From NCBI GenBank assembly GCA_027019335.1, contig JALUWV010000048.1, forward strand, positions 1-56,943: 56,943 nucleotides of DNA. The letters run 5' to 3'. Numbering within the stretch: the stretch's first letter is position 1; every line of letters begins with the position of its first letter. The translations under genes and the position numbers were made by a program. Under the pieces are notes generated by a model, which was not told the DNA's origin, searched no databases, and worked only from the letters and a program-made list of their open reading frames with translations. The stretch comes from Sulfurimonas sp. Its GTDB lineage: Bacteria > Campylobacterota > Campylobacteria > Campylobacterales > Sulfurimonadaceae. Shown in pieces: positions 44,360 through 53,019 of this stretch.

Positions 44360-45598
44360 TTAGTGGAGTTTCCCAGCAAGAAAGCCACTTGCAAAAGACC
44401 ATTGTAAGTTGTAGCCACCGCATGGACCATCAAGGTTCATGACTTCCCCACAAAAGTAGAGTCCTTTTATAAGTTTACTCTGCATTGTTTTGGGGTCTAT
44501 CTCTTTGAGTTTAATGCCACCACGTGTAATCATAGCTAAACGAAAGCCGTCATGCCCATTAATAGTCATGGGAGTCCATGCTAAAAGTTGTATAAGCTTT
44601 TCTCTCGCTTTACCTGAGAGTTTTTTATAGCTGAGTAAAATATCAACATCTGCCATTTTACAGATTTCTAAACTTAAGGCATGAGGAAGGAGTGTTTGGA
44701 CGATTTCTAAGATGCTATTTTGTGGATGAGTTTGTGCTGTTTTTTTGAAATGTTGTAGAATTTCCTCTTCATTTTTAAGTTTTGTCAGTTGCAGTAAAAG
44801 AGGTACTTCTTGGTATTTTTTGAGTAGTGGGGTAACTTCACGAGCAAAATCTAAAACAACAGGCCCTCGAATACCACTTTTGGTAAAAATCAAATCACCT
44901 TTTGCTCGGAGTTTTTTATGCTTTTTGAGATTGACTCGTAGTTCGACTTTTGGGATGGTATCTGCACGACAGTTTGCACCCCAAGTCTCTTTGGTTTTAA
45001 GTGGCATCATTGCAGGGCTAAGTTCTGTGACTTTGTGTCCTAACTCTTCTGCGAGTTTATAGCCATCACCCTCTGCCCCTAAAACAGGGTAGCCAAGTCC
45101 TCCCGTAGCGACGATAACATTATCGCAAAAGTAGTGATTGTCTTGTGTTTTGACGCCGTCTATATGTTCACCGATAAGAAGTAATCGTTCCACTCTTTGT
45201 TGTGTAATAATCCGCACACCGACTTTTTGCATTTCTTGTGTGAGTGCTTCGATAATAGTAGCAGAAGAGTGTGAAGTTGGAAAGACTCGAAAACCATCAG
45301 GGGCATGTGTTGCAACCCCTATCTCGTGCATAAAGGCAACAAGAGCTTTGTTGTCAAAAGCACCAAGTGCATCTTGCATAAAACGACCATTTCGCCCAAA
45401 GGCTTGCATAAAATCCTCGTTGGAGAGGGTATTGGTCAGATTACAGCGCCCACCACCAGTGGCTTTAAGTTTGGCAGAGATGTTGGAAAGTTTTTCAAGT
45501 AAGAGAACACTTTTACCTTCTCTAGCTGCAACAATAGCAGCAATGATTCCAGCTGCACCACTTCCAATGACGATGAGATTATATCGAGGTTCATTCAT
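44360..45598 (-). CDS. HI0933-family NAD(P)/FAD-dependent oxidoreductase (YhiN-like)
   Basis: A 412-residue flavoprotein with N-terminal FAD-binding loop VIGSGAAGIIAAIVAAREG, KATGGGRCNLTN near 48, GGLGYPVLGAEGDGY near 165, and a C-terminal GGYNLQWSFASGF. The HI0933-type family is widespread and its reaction is mostly unknown. It starts 26 bases from the divergent DTW-domain gene, and both appear to be transcribed as leaderless mRNAs. Its 3' end lies 7 bases from the Fur-family gene (convergent). Confidence 0.9.
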   Translation of the reverse strand: MNEPRYNLIVIGSGAAGIIAAIVAAREGKSVLLLEKLSNISAKLKATGGGRCNLTNTLSNEDFMQAFGRNGRFMQDALGAFDNKALVAFMHEIGVATHAPDGFRVFPTSHSSATIIEALTQEMQKVGVRIITQQRVERLLLIGEHIDGVKTQDNHYFCDNVIVATGGLGYPVLGAEGDGYKLAEELGHKVTELSPAMMPLKTKETWGANCRADTIPKVELRVNLKKHKKLRAKGDLIFTKSGIRGPVVLDFAREVTPLLKKYQEVPLLLQLTKLKNEEEILQHFKKTAQTHPQNSILEIVQTLLPHALSLEICKMADVDILLSYKKLSGKAREKLIQLLAWTPMTINGHDGFRLAMITRGGIKLKEIDPKTMQSKLIKGLYFCGEVMNLDGPCGGYNLQWSFASGFLAGKLH

Positions 45599-45604
45599 AA
45601 CAGT

Positions 45605-45610
45605 ATTGTA
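45605..45610 (-). promoter_or_regulatory. -10 box of a probable leaderless transcript (HI0933-like gene)
   Basis: On the minus strand TACAAT ends six bases before the ATG at 45598, with no ribosome binding site. Confidence 0.45.
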
Positions 45611-45611
45611 G

Positions 45612-45617
45612 TATAAT
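45612..45617 (+). promoter_or_regulatory. -10 box of a probable leaderless transcript (DTW-domain gene)
   Basis: A perfect TATAAT ends seven bases before the ATG at 45625. It lies back to back with the opposing -10 box in a divergent gap of only 26 bases. Confidence 0.5.
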
Positions 45618-45624
45618 TCGCTTT

Positions 45625-46275
45625 ATGAAAACATATTATGGTGATAGAGAAAAGTGTTATAAATGTTATAGGCCTAAAAGTTCTTGTATGTGTGAGCATA
45701 TAACTACTGTGCAAACGCAGACAAAGTTTGTGATTTTGATGCATCCAAAAGAGTTTAAAAAAGTCAAAAACAATACAGGATTTTTTACGCATTTGAGTTT
45801 ACCAAATTCTCATGTTTTTGTAGGAATAGATTTTTCAGAGCATCAAGCTATCAATGAAATCATCGCAACACATGAGAGTTTTATACTTTTTCCCTCTTCA
45901 AATGCGATAAACTTAACAAATGAAAATCCTCAACAGAGTAAAAAGCCACTTGCTATTTTTCTTATAGATTCAACATGGGCTTGTACAAAAAAAATCTTTA
46001 CTTTAAGTTCAAATTTGAACACTCTCAAACACCTCAGTTTTACAACAACAAAAACTTCTCAGTATGAGATTAAAGAACAACCAAATGCAGCCTATCTTTC
46101 AACAATAGAATCAACTTTGGTTGTTTTAGAACTTTTAAATAAACATAAAGTTGAGCAACTCAAAGAGAGTGAGTTACACGGCTTTCTTAAGCCATTTTTA
46201 AAGATGATTGCCTATCAAAAAGAGTTGATAGCCAATCCTCAAAGTCATGCCGTGCGTTTTAAACGCCACACATAA
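45625..46275 (+). CDS. DTW-domain tRNA-uridine aminocarboxypropyltransferase (TapT-like)
   Basis: A 216-residue protein matching the DTW (TapT) family, which transfers the 3-amino-3-carboxypropyl group of SAM to uridine of tRNA (acp3U). The N-terminus has a Cys cluster (CYKCYRPKSSCMCEH), followed by FVILMHPKEFKK and the defining DSTW motif in LIDSTWACTKK near residue 114. The length is typical. Specificity for position 47 or another uridine cannot be assigned. Confidence 0.88.
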   Translation: MKTYYGDREKCYKCYRPKSSCMCEHITTVQTQTKFVILMHPKEFKKVKNNTGFFTHLSLPNSHVFVGIDFSEHQAINEIIATHESFILFPSSNAINLTNENPQQSKKPLAIFLIDSTWACTKKIFTLSSNLNTLKHLSFTTTKTSQYEIKEQPNAAYLSTIESTLVVLELLNKHKVEQLKESELHGFLKPFLKMIAYQKELIANPQSHAVRFKRHT

Positions 46276-46283
46276 GGTTGAAC

Positions 46284-46958
46284 TTATTCGTTAAAGAGGA
46301 TGGAACCTAAGCGTATCATATTTGCACCAGACTCTATCGCAAGTTCAAAATCTCCACTCATCCCCATAGAGCAGATTGTAGCATTTGGAAGTTGTTTGTA
46401 GATAGCATAAGTCGTCTCAAAACTTTGTTTGATACTCTCTCTCTCCTTTGAGTGCGCTCCGATACTCATAACTCCTTTGAGTCTGATGTTCGGACACTCT
46501 TTTGTGATTTGGAGATATTTTTCTATTGCTTCTTCAGGCATAAACCCATGTTTACTCTCCTCTTTTGCAGAGTTTATTTGGAGTAAACAGTTTAAAGTCA
46601 TCTCTTTAGCGAGTAATTTCTTTTGCAGTTCTTGTGCGAGTTCTATGGAATCAAGTGCATGAAAGAGGCTAGGGGAAATATCAAGGAGATTGTTGATTTT
46701 ATTTTTTTGTAAATTCCCGATAAAATGCCACTCTAAGGGTAAATCTTCTAGCTCTTTTGCTTTGGATTTTAGGTCTTGAACCTTGTTTTCACCAAAGGCA
46801 CGCTGTCCTATCTCATAAAGAGCTTTTATCTCCTCTACTGTAGAGTACTTACTCACAGCTACTGTTTTGACGATATGGTGTCCACTTACATTTAAGCGTG
46901 CCGTCTCTACACGGCGTACGACCTCGTCAACGTATAATTTATATGCTTCATTTGTCAT
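46284..46958 (-). CDS. YggS-family PLP homeostasis protein
   Basis: A 224-residue single-domain PLP-binding protein (fold type III) involved in vitamin B6 and amino-acid homeostasis, not a classical racemase. The PLP Lys is in TVAVSKYSTVEEI near residue 33. FGENKVQDLKSKA and EWHFIGNLQKNK near 75 and the C-terminal SMGMSGDFELAIESGANMIR are family signatures. It lies four bases after rseP and probably shares its transcript. Confidence 0.95.
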   Translation of the reverse strand: MTNEAYKLYVDEVVRRVETARLNVSGHHIVKTVAVSKYSTVEEIKALYEIGQRAFGENKVQDLKSKAKELEDLPLEWHFIGNLQKNKINNLLDISPSLFHALDSIELAQELQKKLLAKEMTLNCLLQINSAKEESKHGFMPEEAIEKYLQITKECPNIRLKGVMSIGAHSKERESIKQSFETTYAIYKQLPNATICSMGMSGDFELAIESGANMIRLGSILFNE

Positions 46959-46961
46959 TTT

Positions 46962-48014
46962 TTATCCTACTAATCGTGTTATATCATTGAAAAGACCGAG
47001 TCCCATGAGTCCAAAAAGAATGACCCAGCCTCCTATAGTGAGGTTCATCACTACTTGTTCACTTGCTTCTCTGCGAAAGATGAGTTCATACAAATTAAAC
47101 ATTATATGCCCACCATCAAGAGCAGGAATGGGTAAAAGGTTTAAAACGCCCAGATTGACACTAATGAGTGCCGCAAAAAAGAGAACACTCATCCAGCCAG
47201 CAGCCGTTGCATCAGAAGTGAGCTTAACGATGCTTATCACACCTCCCAAATCTTTCGCAGGCACTTCACCAACGATGAGCTTTTTAAGCCCTGTAAATAT
47301 CATTGTCGATGCAAAAACTGTTTGCTCCCTCGCATAAGAAAAAGTCTCCCCAAAGCTCAGCTCTAAAGGGTGGGTTACACCAGCACTACTTATGCCTATC
47401 ATCTTTCTTTGTGTTTTTTCACCAAACATATTTGTTGCCATTTGAAGTTTTGGTGTGAGTACTTTTTGTTCCAAATAGCCATTGCGTTGGATTGTTAAAG
47501 CGAGTGTTCCTTGTGATGCAGATATGAGTTTTGCCATATCTTTCCAAGACTCTATAGCTGTGCCATTGATAGCGGTAATGGTGTCATTTGACTCGAGTCC
47601 AGCAACAAATGCAGGGGAATCTTTTACTACCGAACCAATCACAGGCGAGAGAACATTGGGAGAACCTAGTGCTATAAAAAAGTAGAGTATAAACGCAAGA
47701 ATAAAGTTTGCTCCTGGACCTGCTAAGAGAATGAGTATCTTTTGCAGGGGTGTTTTTGTGGTGTAACTATCTGCATCATAGCTTTTTTTACTCGGGTCAG
47801 AATCATCTTGCCCTTTCATCTTTACATAGCCACCAAGCGGAATAGCAGAGATACTCCATTGTGTGTTAAACTTGTAAAAGGAAAAAAGTTTTTTTCCAAA
47901 ACCGATACTAAAAACTTCTACAGAGACACCGACAGTTCTTGCCATGAGATAGTGTCCGAGTTCATGAAAGAAGATAAGTCCTGAGAGAACAAGAAGGGAA
48001 ACTAACCAACTCAT
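46962..48014 (-). CDS. rseP: Site-2 membrane metalloprotease RseP
   Basis: A 350-residue intramembrane zinc protease. The active-site motif is FFHELGHYL near residue 18, with the third ligand in NLLPIPALDGGH near 300. One PDZ domain is present (about 110-190: VVKDSPAFVAGLESNDTI), against two in E. coli RseP. Family members cleave anti-sigma factors and leftover signal peptides. The ATG overlaps the pgsA stop by four bases; yggS follows. Confidence 0.95.
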   Translation of the reverse strand: MSWLVSLLVLSGLIFFHELGHYLMARTVGVSVEVFSIGFGKKLFSFYKFNTQWSISAIPLGGYVKMKGQDDSDPSKKSYDADSYTTKTPLQKILILLAGPGANFILAFILYFFIALGSPNVLSPVIGSVVKDSPAFVAGLESNDTITAINGTAIESWKDMAKLISASQGTLALTIQRNGYLEQKVLTPKLQMATNMFGEKTQRKMIGISSAGVTHPLELSFGETFSYAREQTVFASTMIFTGLKKLIVGEVPAKDLGGVISIVKLTSDATAAGWMSVLFFAALISVNLGVLNLLPIPALDGGHIMFNLYELIFRREASEQVVMNLTIGGWVILFGLMGLGLFNDITRLVG

Positions 48015-48565
48015 GCAATGCTCTCTTTTAAAAGGGCTTTTCTAAATCCCCAAAGGTATTCAGCACCCGAATAGAGTGTTAAAAATGTTGCAAACCAGAG
48101 AAGTTCCTCTCCAAAAGGCCAGTGCATAAGTAAAAATCCGATAGCTATCATTTGTGTAACTGTTTTGACTTTTCCAGCCATAGAAGCAGCGACATTGATA
48201 CCTTCGCTTACGGCTATAGTTCGTATGCCGGTAATAAAAAGTTCACGAACAATGATAATATAAATTGCCCATGCTGAGGCTTCTCCCATCATCATGAGTC
48301 CAAGAAATGCAGCGAGTGTGAGCATTTTATCTGCGAGAGGGTCTAAAATAGCTCCAAGGAGTGTAGACTGGTTCCATTCTCGTGCTATAAAGCCGTCAAA
48401 AAAGTCTGTGGCACTTGCCAGCACAAAAAGAAGGGATGCAAAATAGTAGTTCCATGTAATGTCAAAACCATTGTTGGTAAAAAGTTCTGGATTGAGAATA
48501 ACCCAGAACATAAGAGGTGCGAGTAAAATACGAAGTGATGCTAAAGCATTTGGTAAGTTAAGCAA
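48011..48565 (-). CDS. pgsA: CDP-diacylglycerol-glycerol-3-phosphate 3-phosphatidyltransferase
   Basis: A 184-residue membrane enzyme that makes phosphatidylglycerol phosphate, the precursor of anionic phospholipids. The CDP-alcohol phosphotransferase motif DG-x2-AR-x8-G-x3-D-x3-D is complete in FFDGFIAREWNQSTLLGA and ILDPLAD. It has about five helices. The start is TTG with AAGG seven bases upstream. It is coupled to rseP. Confidence 0.95.
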   Translation of the reverse strand: MLNLPNALASLRILLAPLMFWVILNPELFTNNGFDITWNYYFASLLFVLASATDFFDGFIAREWNQSTLLGAILDPLADKMLTLAAFLGLMMMGEASAWAIYIIIVRELFITGIRTIAVSEGINVAASMAGKVKTVTQMIAIGFLLMHWPFGEELLWFATFLTLYSGAEYLWGFRKALLKESIA

Positions 48566-48577
48566 TAAAAAACCTTA

Positions 48578-49036
48578 TTATAATGTGTATGTACTTGCCC
48601 AAATACCGTGAATGTTACATCCAGCATTGGCAGTGATGAATTTTGCATCATCAAGTTTAACTCGAAATGCAGTCGCTCCACGAGAGATTTCTGCTTCAAG
48701 TTCTGTTGTGCCTATAAGTTTTTTATCGACATATAAAGAGATAAAATCAATCCAATGGTTTTTGACACTCGGATGGATAATACCTTTTTGCCCTACAGTG
48801 ATTTCAACAAGGGTATACCCATGTGCATCTTTGTTGCCAAGGGTAATTTGTGGTGTATGTTTCAACTCTGCTTTTGTAAGATGTTTTGGGTCTTTTGGCG
48901 TCATCAGATTACGATTTTTATTTGTATCGCTATGACATGATGCCATACTTGGACAGGTGGCATTTTTTGCTTGGGCAGTCACTGCCATGCCTAATGTTGC
49001 AAGGGCTGTGAGTTTGATTGCGTCTCTTCTTTTCAT
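48578..49036 (-). CDS. Tat-exported class II superoxide reductase-like protein
   Basis: A 152-residue protein with a twin-arginine signal peptide (MKRRDAIKLTALATLGMAV). The mature part has the neelaredoxin/desulfoferrodoxin iron site: E and H in ELKHTP, H-x5-HW in HPSVKNHWIDF, and C-x2-H in GCNIHGIW. All four His and the Cys ligand expected of the Fe(His)4Cys centre are present. Periplasmic superoxide or related radical reduction is likely; some family members have other substrates. It lies ten bases after an ankyrin protein gene. Confidence 0.85.
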   Translation of the reverse strand: MKRRDAIKLTALATLGMAVTAQAKNATCPSMASCHSDTNKNRNLMTPKDPKHLTKAELKHTPQITLGNKDAHGYTLVEITVGQKGIIHPSVKNHWIDFISLYVDKKLIGTTELEAEISRGATAFRVKLDDAKFITANAGCNIHGIWASTYTL

Positions 49037-49046
49037 TTTATTATCC

Positions 49047-49481
49047 TTATGCTAAGTAGCTGTACATACTTGAACGACCAAATTTTTGTGCAAGCATTGG
49101 TGCTGTTGCACCTCTTTGGTTGGCGATTGTTTTATCTGCTCCATTATCAACGAGAAGTTTACAAAGTGCTGGTTTATCATCCATAATGGCTTCCATAAGT
49201 GGTGTCCAGCCTACACCGTCCACTTTGTCTATGTCTGCACCTTTTTTAAGGAGGAGTTCAACCATTGCTGTCTCTTCACGACGAATGGTAATGTGTAGCA
49301 GTGTCCAGCCATAATGGTTTTGCATATTTATATCTTCAAGTTCTTCGACAATAGCACTAAAAAGTGTATAGTCACTTTTATATACTACTTTTTCGATGGC
49401 TTCAAATAGGTCGTCAAACTCCTCATTGTAAGCTTTAATTGCATTTTGAGTTTCTTGTGAAAGTGAGTTTATTGTTTGCAT
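49047..49481 (-). CDS. Ankyrin-repeat protein
   Basis: A 144-residue protein with about three ankyrin repeats, residues 55-140 (YGWTLLHITIRREETAMVEL, VGWTPLMEAIMDDKPALCKL, RGATAPMLAQKFGRSSM), and no signal peptide. It is upstream of the superoxide-reductase-like gene in the same operon. In Pseudomonas and Campylobacter small ankyrin proteins lie beside catalase genes and assist oxidative-stress defence, so a similar helper role is plausible here. Confidence 0.88.
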   Translation of the reverse strand: MQTINSLSQETQNAIKAYNEEFDDLFEAIEKVVYKSDYTLFSAIVEELEDINMQNHYGWTLLHITIRREETAMVELLLKKGADIDKVDGVGWTPLMEAIMDDKPALCKLLVDNGADKTIANQRGATAPMLAQKFGRSSMYSYLA

Positions 49482-49578
49482 GATTATCCTTTATCTAATT
49501 ATATGTATAATTATACTGTGATTAATTTAATCAAGAAAAAATAATTTTTATTGAGTGGGATATTTCAGATACATTTGT

Positions 49579-49584
49579 TATAAT
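49579..49584 (+). promoter_or_regulatory. -10 box of a probable leaderless transcript (receiver gene)
   Basis: A perfect TATAAT ends six bases before the ATG at 49591, with no ribosome binding site. Confidence 0.5.
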
Positions 49585-49590
49585 ACCTAG

Positions 49591-49989
49591 ATGAAAATTG
49601 TTATACTTGATGATTCCCCTACCATTTTAATGTTTATTGAATCATACCTTGAAGAGTTGGGTGTGGATGAAAATGAAATCTTCTCTTTTGAGAGTGGTTT
49701 TGATGCTTTAAACTTTATAAGGCGTCAAGGTGCAGACATTGTTTTTAGTGATATAAATATGCCAAAAATGAGTGGTTATGATTTTGCGAGAAAACTCTTC
49801 ATCTTAAAACCAAATCTAAAAAGTTCTACGTTTGGTATAAGTGGTGATGAAAATCGTGAGAGTTACCAAAGAATGAAACAAAATGGAGTGAAACGGTTTA
49901 TCAAAAAACCAATCAATGCAGAACATTTTAACCATTTTGTCGCTCCAGAGATTTTGAAGCGACGAATGTTAGAGAGAAAAACTTACTGA
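49591..49989 (+). CDS. Single-domain response regulator
   Basis: A 132-residue receiver with DD at 7-8, phosphoacceptor Asp54 in VFSDINMPKMSGYDF and Lys in FIKKPINAEHF. No output domain is present, so it acts by protein contact as CheY does or as a phosphate donor/acceptor. No kinase is adjacent. It is divergent from the ankyrin gene, and its stop overlaps that of the convergent FabL-like gene. Confidence 0.9.
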   Translation: MKIVILDDSPTILMFIESYLEELGVDENEIFSFESGFDALNFIRRQGADIVFSDINMPKMSGYDFARKLFILKPNLKSSTFGISGDENRESYQRMKQNGVKRFIKKPINAEHFNHFVAPEILKRRMLERKTY

Positions 49990-50759
49990 AAAGAAGTTGC
50001 ACCATCGACTACGATGACTTGACCTGTAAGCCAAGAAGCTGCATCTGAACAGAGAAATGCACAAGCACCAGTTAAGTCAGTTGCATCGCCCATACGACTG
50101 AGTGGAGAACGTTTGACAACTTCTGCTTTGACCTCTTCATAGTTAGGGAAAGCTTTGAGTGCATCTGTGTCGATTGGTCCACCACTTACTGCATTGACAC
50201 GGATTTTTTTCTCACCGAGTTCTGCTGCTGCATATTTGACCATCGTCTCAACAGCTGCTTTGTTTGTTCCATGTCCTGCGTAGTTTGGAGTATAAACAAG
50301 ATTTCCAGTAGAACTCATAGAGATGATACTTCCCCCACCATTTTTTTCCATGCGTTTCGCTGCTTCTTGCGCACCAACAACAAAGGCTTCAACAGTTGCT
50401 GTGTAAATGTTACCAAGACCTTTTGGTTTGAGACGCATAAATGGAGCAAAGCCACCGACAACAGCACGACCAGAAATGATAGCATTTGAGATGAAAAAGT
50501 CAAGTCTATCGAAATCTTCGTCAAATTCTTTGTAAACATCTTTATATGTTAAAGGTTCTAAAATATTGAGTTTATAAGCTTTTGCTTTGACACCATATTT
50601 TGATGCGATATCAGCAATGATTTCAGTTGCTGTATCAGCAGATGAAGCATATGTAAATGCAACATCACATCCTTTTGAAGCAAATTCATAAACGATTGCT
50701 TTTCCGATACCACGAGTACCACCACTAATAAATAAAACTTTGCCTTTAAAATCTTGCAT
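49983..50759 (-). CDS. Enoyl-ACP reductase of the FabL type (SDR fold)
   Basis: A 258-residue short-chain dehydrogenase with cofactor loop GGTRGIGKAIVYEFA and a catalytic Tyr and Lys spaced Y-x6-K (NYAGHGTNK), as in FabI/FabL enoyl-ACP reductases, not the Y-x3-K of ordinary SDRs. VNAVSGGPIDTDALKAFPN closely matches B. subtilis FabL. It should catalyse the last reduction of fatty-acid elongation. It starts two bases after the dapA stop and belongs to the conserved pyrD-M16-dapA-SDR-pgsA cluster. Confidence 0.85.
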   Translation of the reverse strand: MQDFKGKVLFISGGTRGIGKAIVYEFASKGCDVAFTYASSADTATEIIADIASKYGVKAKAYKLNILEPLTYKDVYKEFDEDFDRLDFFISNAIISGRAVVGGFAPFMRLKPKGLGNIYTATVEAFVVGAQEAAKRMEKNGGGSIISMSSTGNLVYTPNYAGHGTNKAAVETMVKYAAAELGEKKIRVNAVSGGPIDTDALKAFPNYEEVKAEVVKRSPLSRMGDATDLTGACAFLCSDAASWLTGQVIVVDGATSFQ

Positions 50760-50761
50760 TC

Positions 50762-51655
50762 TTATAATCCTTTTATGTCGTAATTTTTCATTACTTCTTC
50801 AATTTGCTTCATATTTGCACTACTTGGAGGTACGAGAGGGAGTCTATACTCTAAAGTCTCAATCAATCCTGCGATATACATTGCTGCTTTTACAGGAATA
50901 GGGTTCGCCTCGCAAAACATAACAGAATTAAGAGGGTAGAGTTTATCGTTAATCGCTTTTGCTCCAGCAAAATCACCTGCTAACGCAAGACGAACAAGTT
51001 CTGATTTTAAATCAGGCATGAGATTTGATGTGACAGAAGTAATTCCAGCACCACCATTGGCTAAAATAGGGTAGTCAATCGCATCATCACCAGAGAAAAC
51101 TTTTAACTCAGGTCTACGAGATAAAAGCTCAACTGTTCGCTCTAAGCTTCCAGTTGCCTCTTTGACCCCATAGATATTTTCTACATCATCAAAAAGTCTG
51201 ATGGTAGTATCTGCTGAAATGTCTACTCCTGTACGACCTGGAACATTGTAAAGCATAAATGGAAGTTCAGGGACTGCATTTGCTATTGTCTTGTAATGTT
51301 GATAAAGTCCCTCTTGCGAAGGTTTATTGTAGTAAGGACTTACAGAAAAAATAGCATCAACACCAGCACTCTGTGCATGTTTTGCTATCTCTATCGCTTC
51401 ATGTGTTGCATTTGAGCCTGCACCTGCAAGTACTTTTGTGTGTGTGCCTTTACAAACTTCCACAGCAATCTCAATACAGCGTTTATGCTCATCATGTGTA
51501 AGAGTTGCACTCTCTCCCGTTGTTCCCACAGGACAAACTGCATCCATGCCATTGTTAATTTGACGTTGAATAAGAGCAGCATATGTCTGCTCATCTAGTG
51601 TTCCATTTTTAAATGGAGTAATTAATGCGGTTGAAGAACCAGTTACTAAATTCAT
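50762..51655 (-). CDS. dapA: 4-hydroxy-tetrahydrodipicolinate synthase
   Basis: A 297-residue TIM-barrel aldolase that condenses pyruvate and aspartate semialdehyde in lysine and diaminopimelate synthesis. The Schiff-base Lys is in YGVKEATGS near residue 161, the catalytic Tyr in LYNVPGRTG near 133, and GTTGESATL near 44. Length and motifs are typical. AAGG lies before the ATG. Confidence 0.97.
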   Translation of the reverse strand: MNLVTGSSTALITPFKNGTLDEQTYAALIQRQINNGMDAVCPVGTTGESATLTHDEHKRCIEIAVEVCKGTHTKVLAGAGSNATHEAIEIAKHAQSAGVDAIFSVSPYYNKPSQEGLYQHYKTIANAVPELPFMLYNVPGRTGVDISADTTIRLFDDVENIYGVKEATGSLERTVELLSRRPELKVFSGDDAIDYPILANGGAGITSVTSNLMPDLKSELVRLALAGDFAGAKAINDKLYPLNSVMFCEANPIPVKAAMYIAGLIETLEYRLPLVPPSSANMKQIEEVMKNYDIKGL

Positions 51656-51714
51656 TTGTTAAGACCTTCATAAAATAATGGCTTATTATATCGAATTTTG
51701 TTTAAATAAGCAGA

Positions 51715-53019
51715 TTATTTTTGCTCAGGCTTTTTTAAAATGAGTGTTGTTGATTTATCAAAATTGAAATATTTTTGTGCAATTTTTTGTACTTTTTTTG
51801 CAGTTATCTTTTCAACATCATCTTCATAGCTTAAAAGAGGGCGGATGTCCCCACGAACTAAGTAACTTCCAAAGAGGTTTGCAACACTTGTAGAACTCTC
51901 AAGAGAGTGGATAAAATCTGCTTTTGTATTGATTTTTACTTTGTCAAGCTCTGCTTGTGTCACTTGTGTTGTTTTCATTTTGTTTATCTCTTTGATAAGC
52001 TCTTTCTCTACATCATTGGCTTTAATTCCTGGATTACAACTTGCTATAAAGATAAAAAGTCCAGGGTCTGTATTTTCCATATTGTAAGCATAGATACTAT
52101 TGACAAGTTGTTGTTTCTCTACGAGGTTTTTGTAAAGTCTTGAGCTTTTTCCTGAGTATAAAATTTCGCTGATAACACTCAAAGTTATTTGGTCTTTATC
52201 TTGAAAATTCGGGATATGAAATGCAATAGCAAGCATTTCAACTTCACTCTCTTTATGGACGATAACACGCTTTGCACCATCTTGTTCAGGTTCGACAAAT
52301 TTTACTTTTGGAACTTTTACTTTGTTTTTTATCTTACCAAAGGCTTTTTTCGCCTCTTTAAAAACTTGTTTTGGATCGACATCCCCAGTAACCATTAAAA
52401 GTGCATTGTTTGGTTGGTAGTAGGTCGCATGAAACTCTCTAATGTCATGTATGCTCCAAGTACGAATGTCATTCATAAAGCCAATAGGGGTCCAGTGGTA
52501 GGGATGGTAAACATAGGCATTGTTAAAAAGTTTAAAGTATAAAAGCCCCATTGGACTATTATCTGTTCTCCAACGGCGTTCTTCTGTAACAACATCGCGT
52601 TCTGGTTGGAACTCTTTATCTTTAAGATTGAGATTTTGCATGAGTTCTGCATAGAGGTGGAGAGAGGTTTTTAAGTTGTCACTACTTGACTTGATATAGT
52701 AGTGGGTGTAATCAAAACTTGTAGAAGCATTGTTGACTCCGCCAATACTTTTGACTTCTTTGTCAAATTCACCCGCTTTGAGGTTTTTACTTGATTTGAA
52801 GTTCATATGCTCAAGCATATGGGCGATTCCTGTTTTTCCCATGACTTCGTTACGACTGCCAACTTTATAAAAAATATCTGTACTAATGACATTGCTTGCA
52901 TTTTTGAGTGGGATTACAACGATTTGTAAGCCATTTTTGAGAGTTTTTGTTTCATATTTTGGTAAAGATGATGCCATAAGGGTTCCTAGTGTAATTAAAG
53001 TGAGTAAAAAGAAGCGCAT
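51715..53019 (-). CDS. Secreted M16-family zinc peptidase
   Basis: A 434-residue pitrilysin-type peptidase with a signal peptide (MRFFLLTLITLGTLMAS). The inverted zinc motif HxxEH is intact in AHMLEHMNF near residue 67, and the distal Glu ligand is in DVVTEERRW near 145. Family members degrade peptides in the periplasm. Its ATG overlaps the pyrD stop by one base and dapA follows in the same direction. The gene order is shared with Helicobacter and Campylobacter. Confidence 0.93.
   Translation of the reverse strand: MRFFLLTLITLGTLMASSLPKYETKTLKNGLQIVVIPLKNASNVISTDIFYKVGSRNEVMGKTGIAHMLEHMNFKSSKNLKAGEFDKEVKSIGGVNNASTSFDYTHYYIKSSSDNLKTSLHLYAELMQNLNLKDKEFQPERDVVTEERRWRTDNSPMGLLYFKLFNNAYVYHPYHWTPIGFMNDIRTWSIHDIREFHATYYQPNNALLMVTGDVDPKQVFKEAKKAFGKIKNKVKVPKVKFVEPEQDGAKRVIVHKESEVEMLAIAFHIPNFQDKDQITLSVISEILYSGKSSRLYKNLVEKQQLVNSIYAYNMENTDPGLFIFIASCNPGIKANDVEKELIKEINKMKTTQVTQAELDKVKINTKADFIHSLESSTSVANLFGSYLVRGDIRPLLSYEDDVEKITAKKVQKIAQKYFNFDKSTTLILKKPEQK

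Noticed and set aside
45138..45611. 157-codon plus-strand frame inside the HI0933-like gene
   Set aside because: It is antisense to a well-supported flavoprotein and has Ser/Cys-rich composition typical of a shadow frame.
46867..47337. 156-codon plus-strand frame over yggS/rseP
   Set aside because: It crosses two well-supported minus-strand genes and resembles no family.
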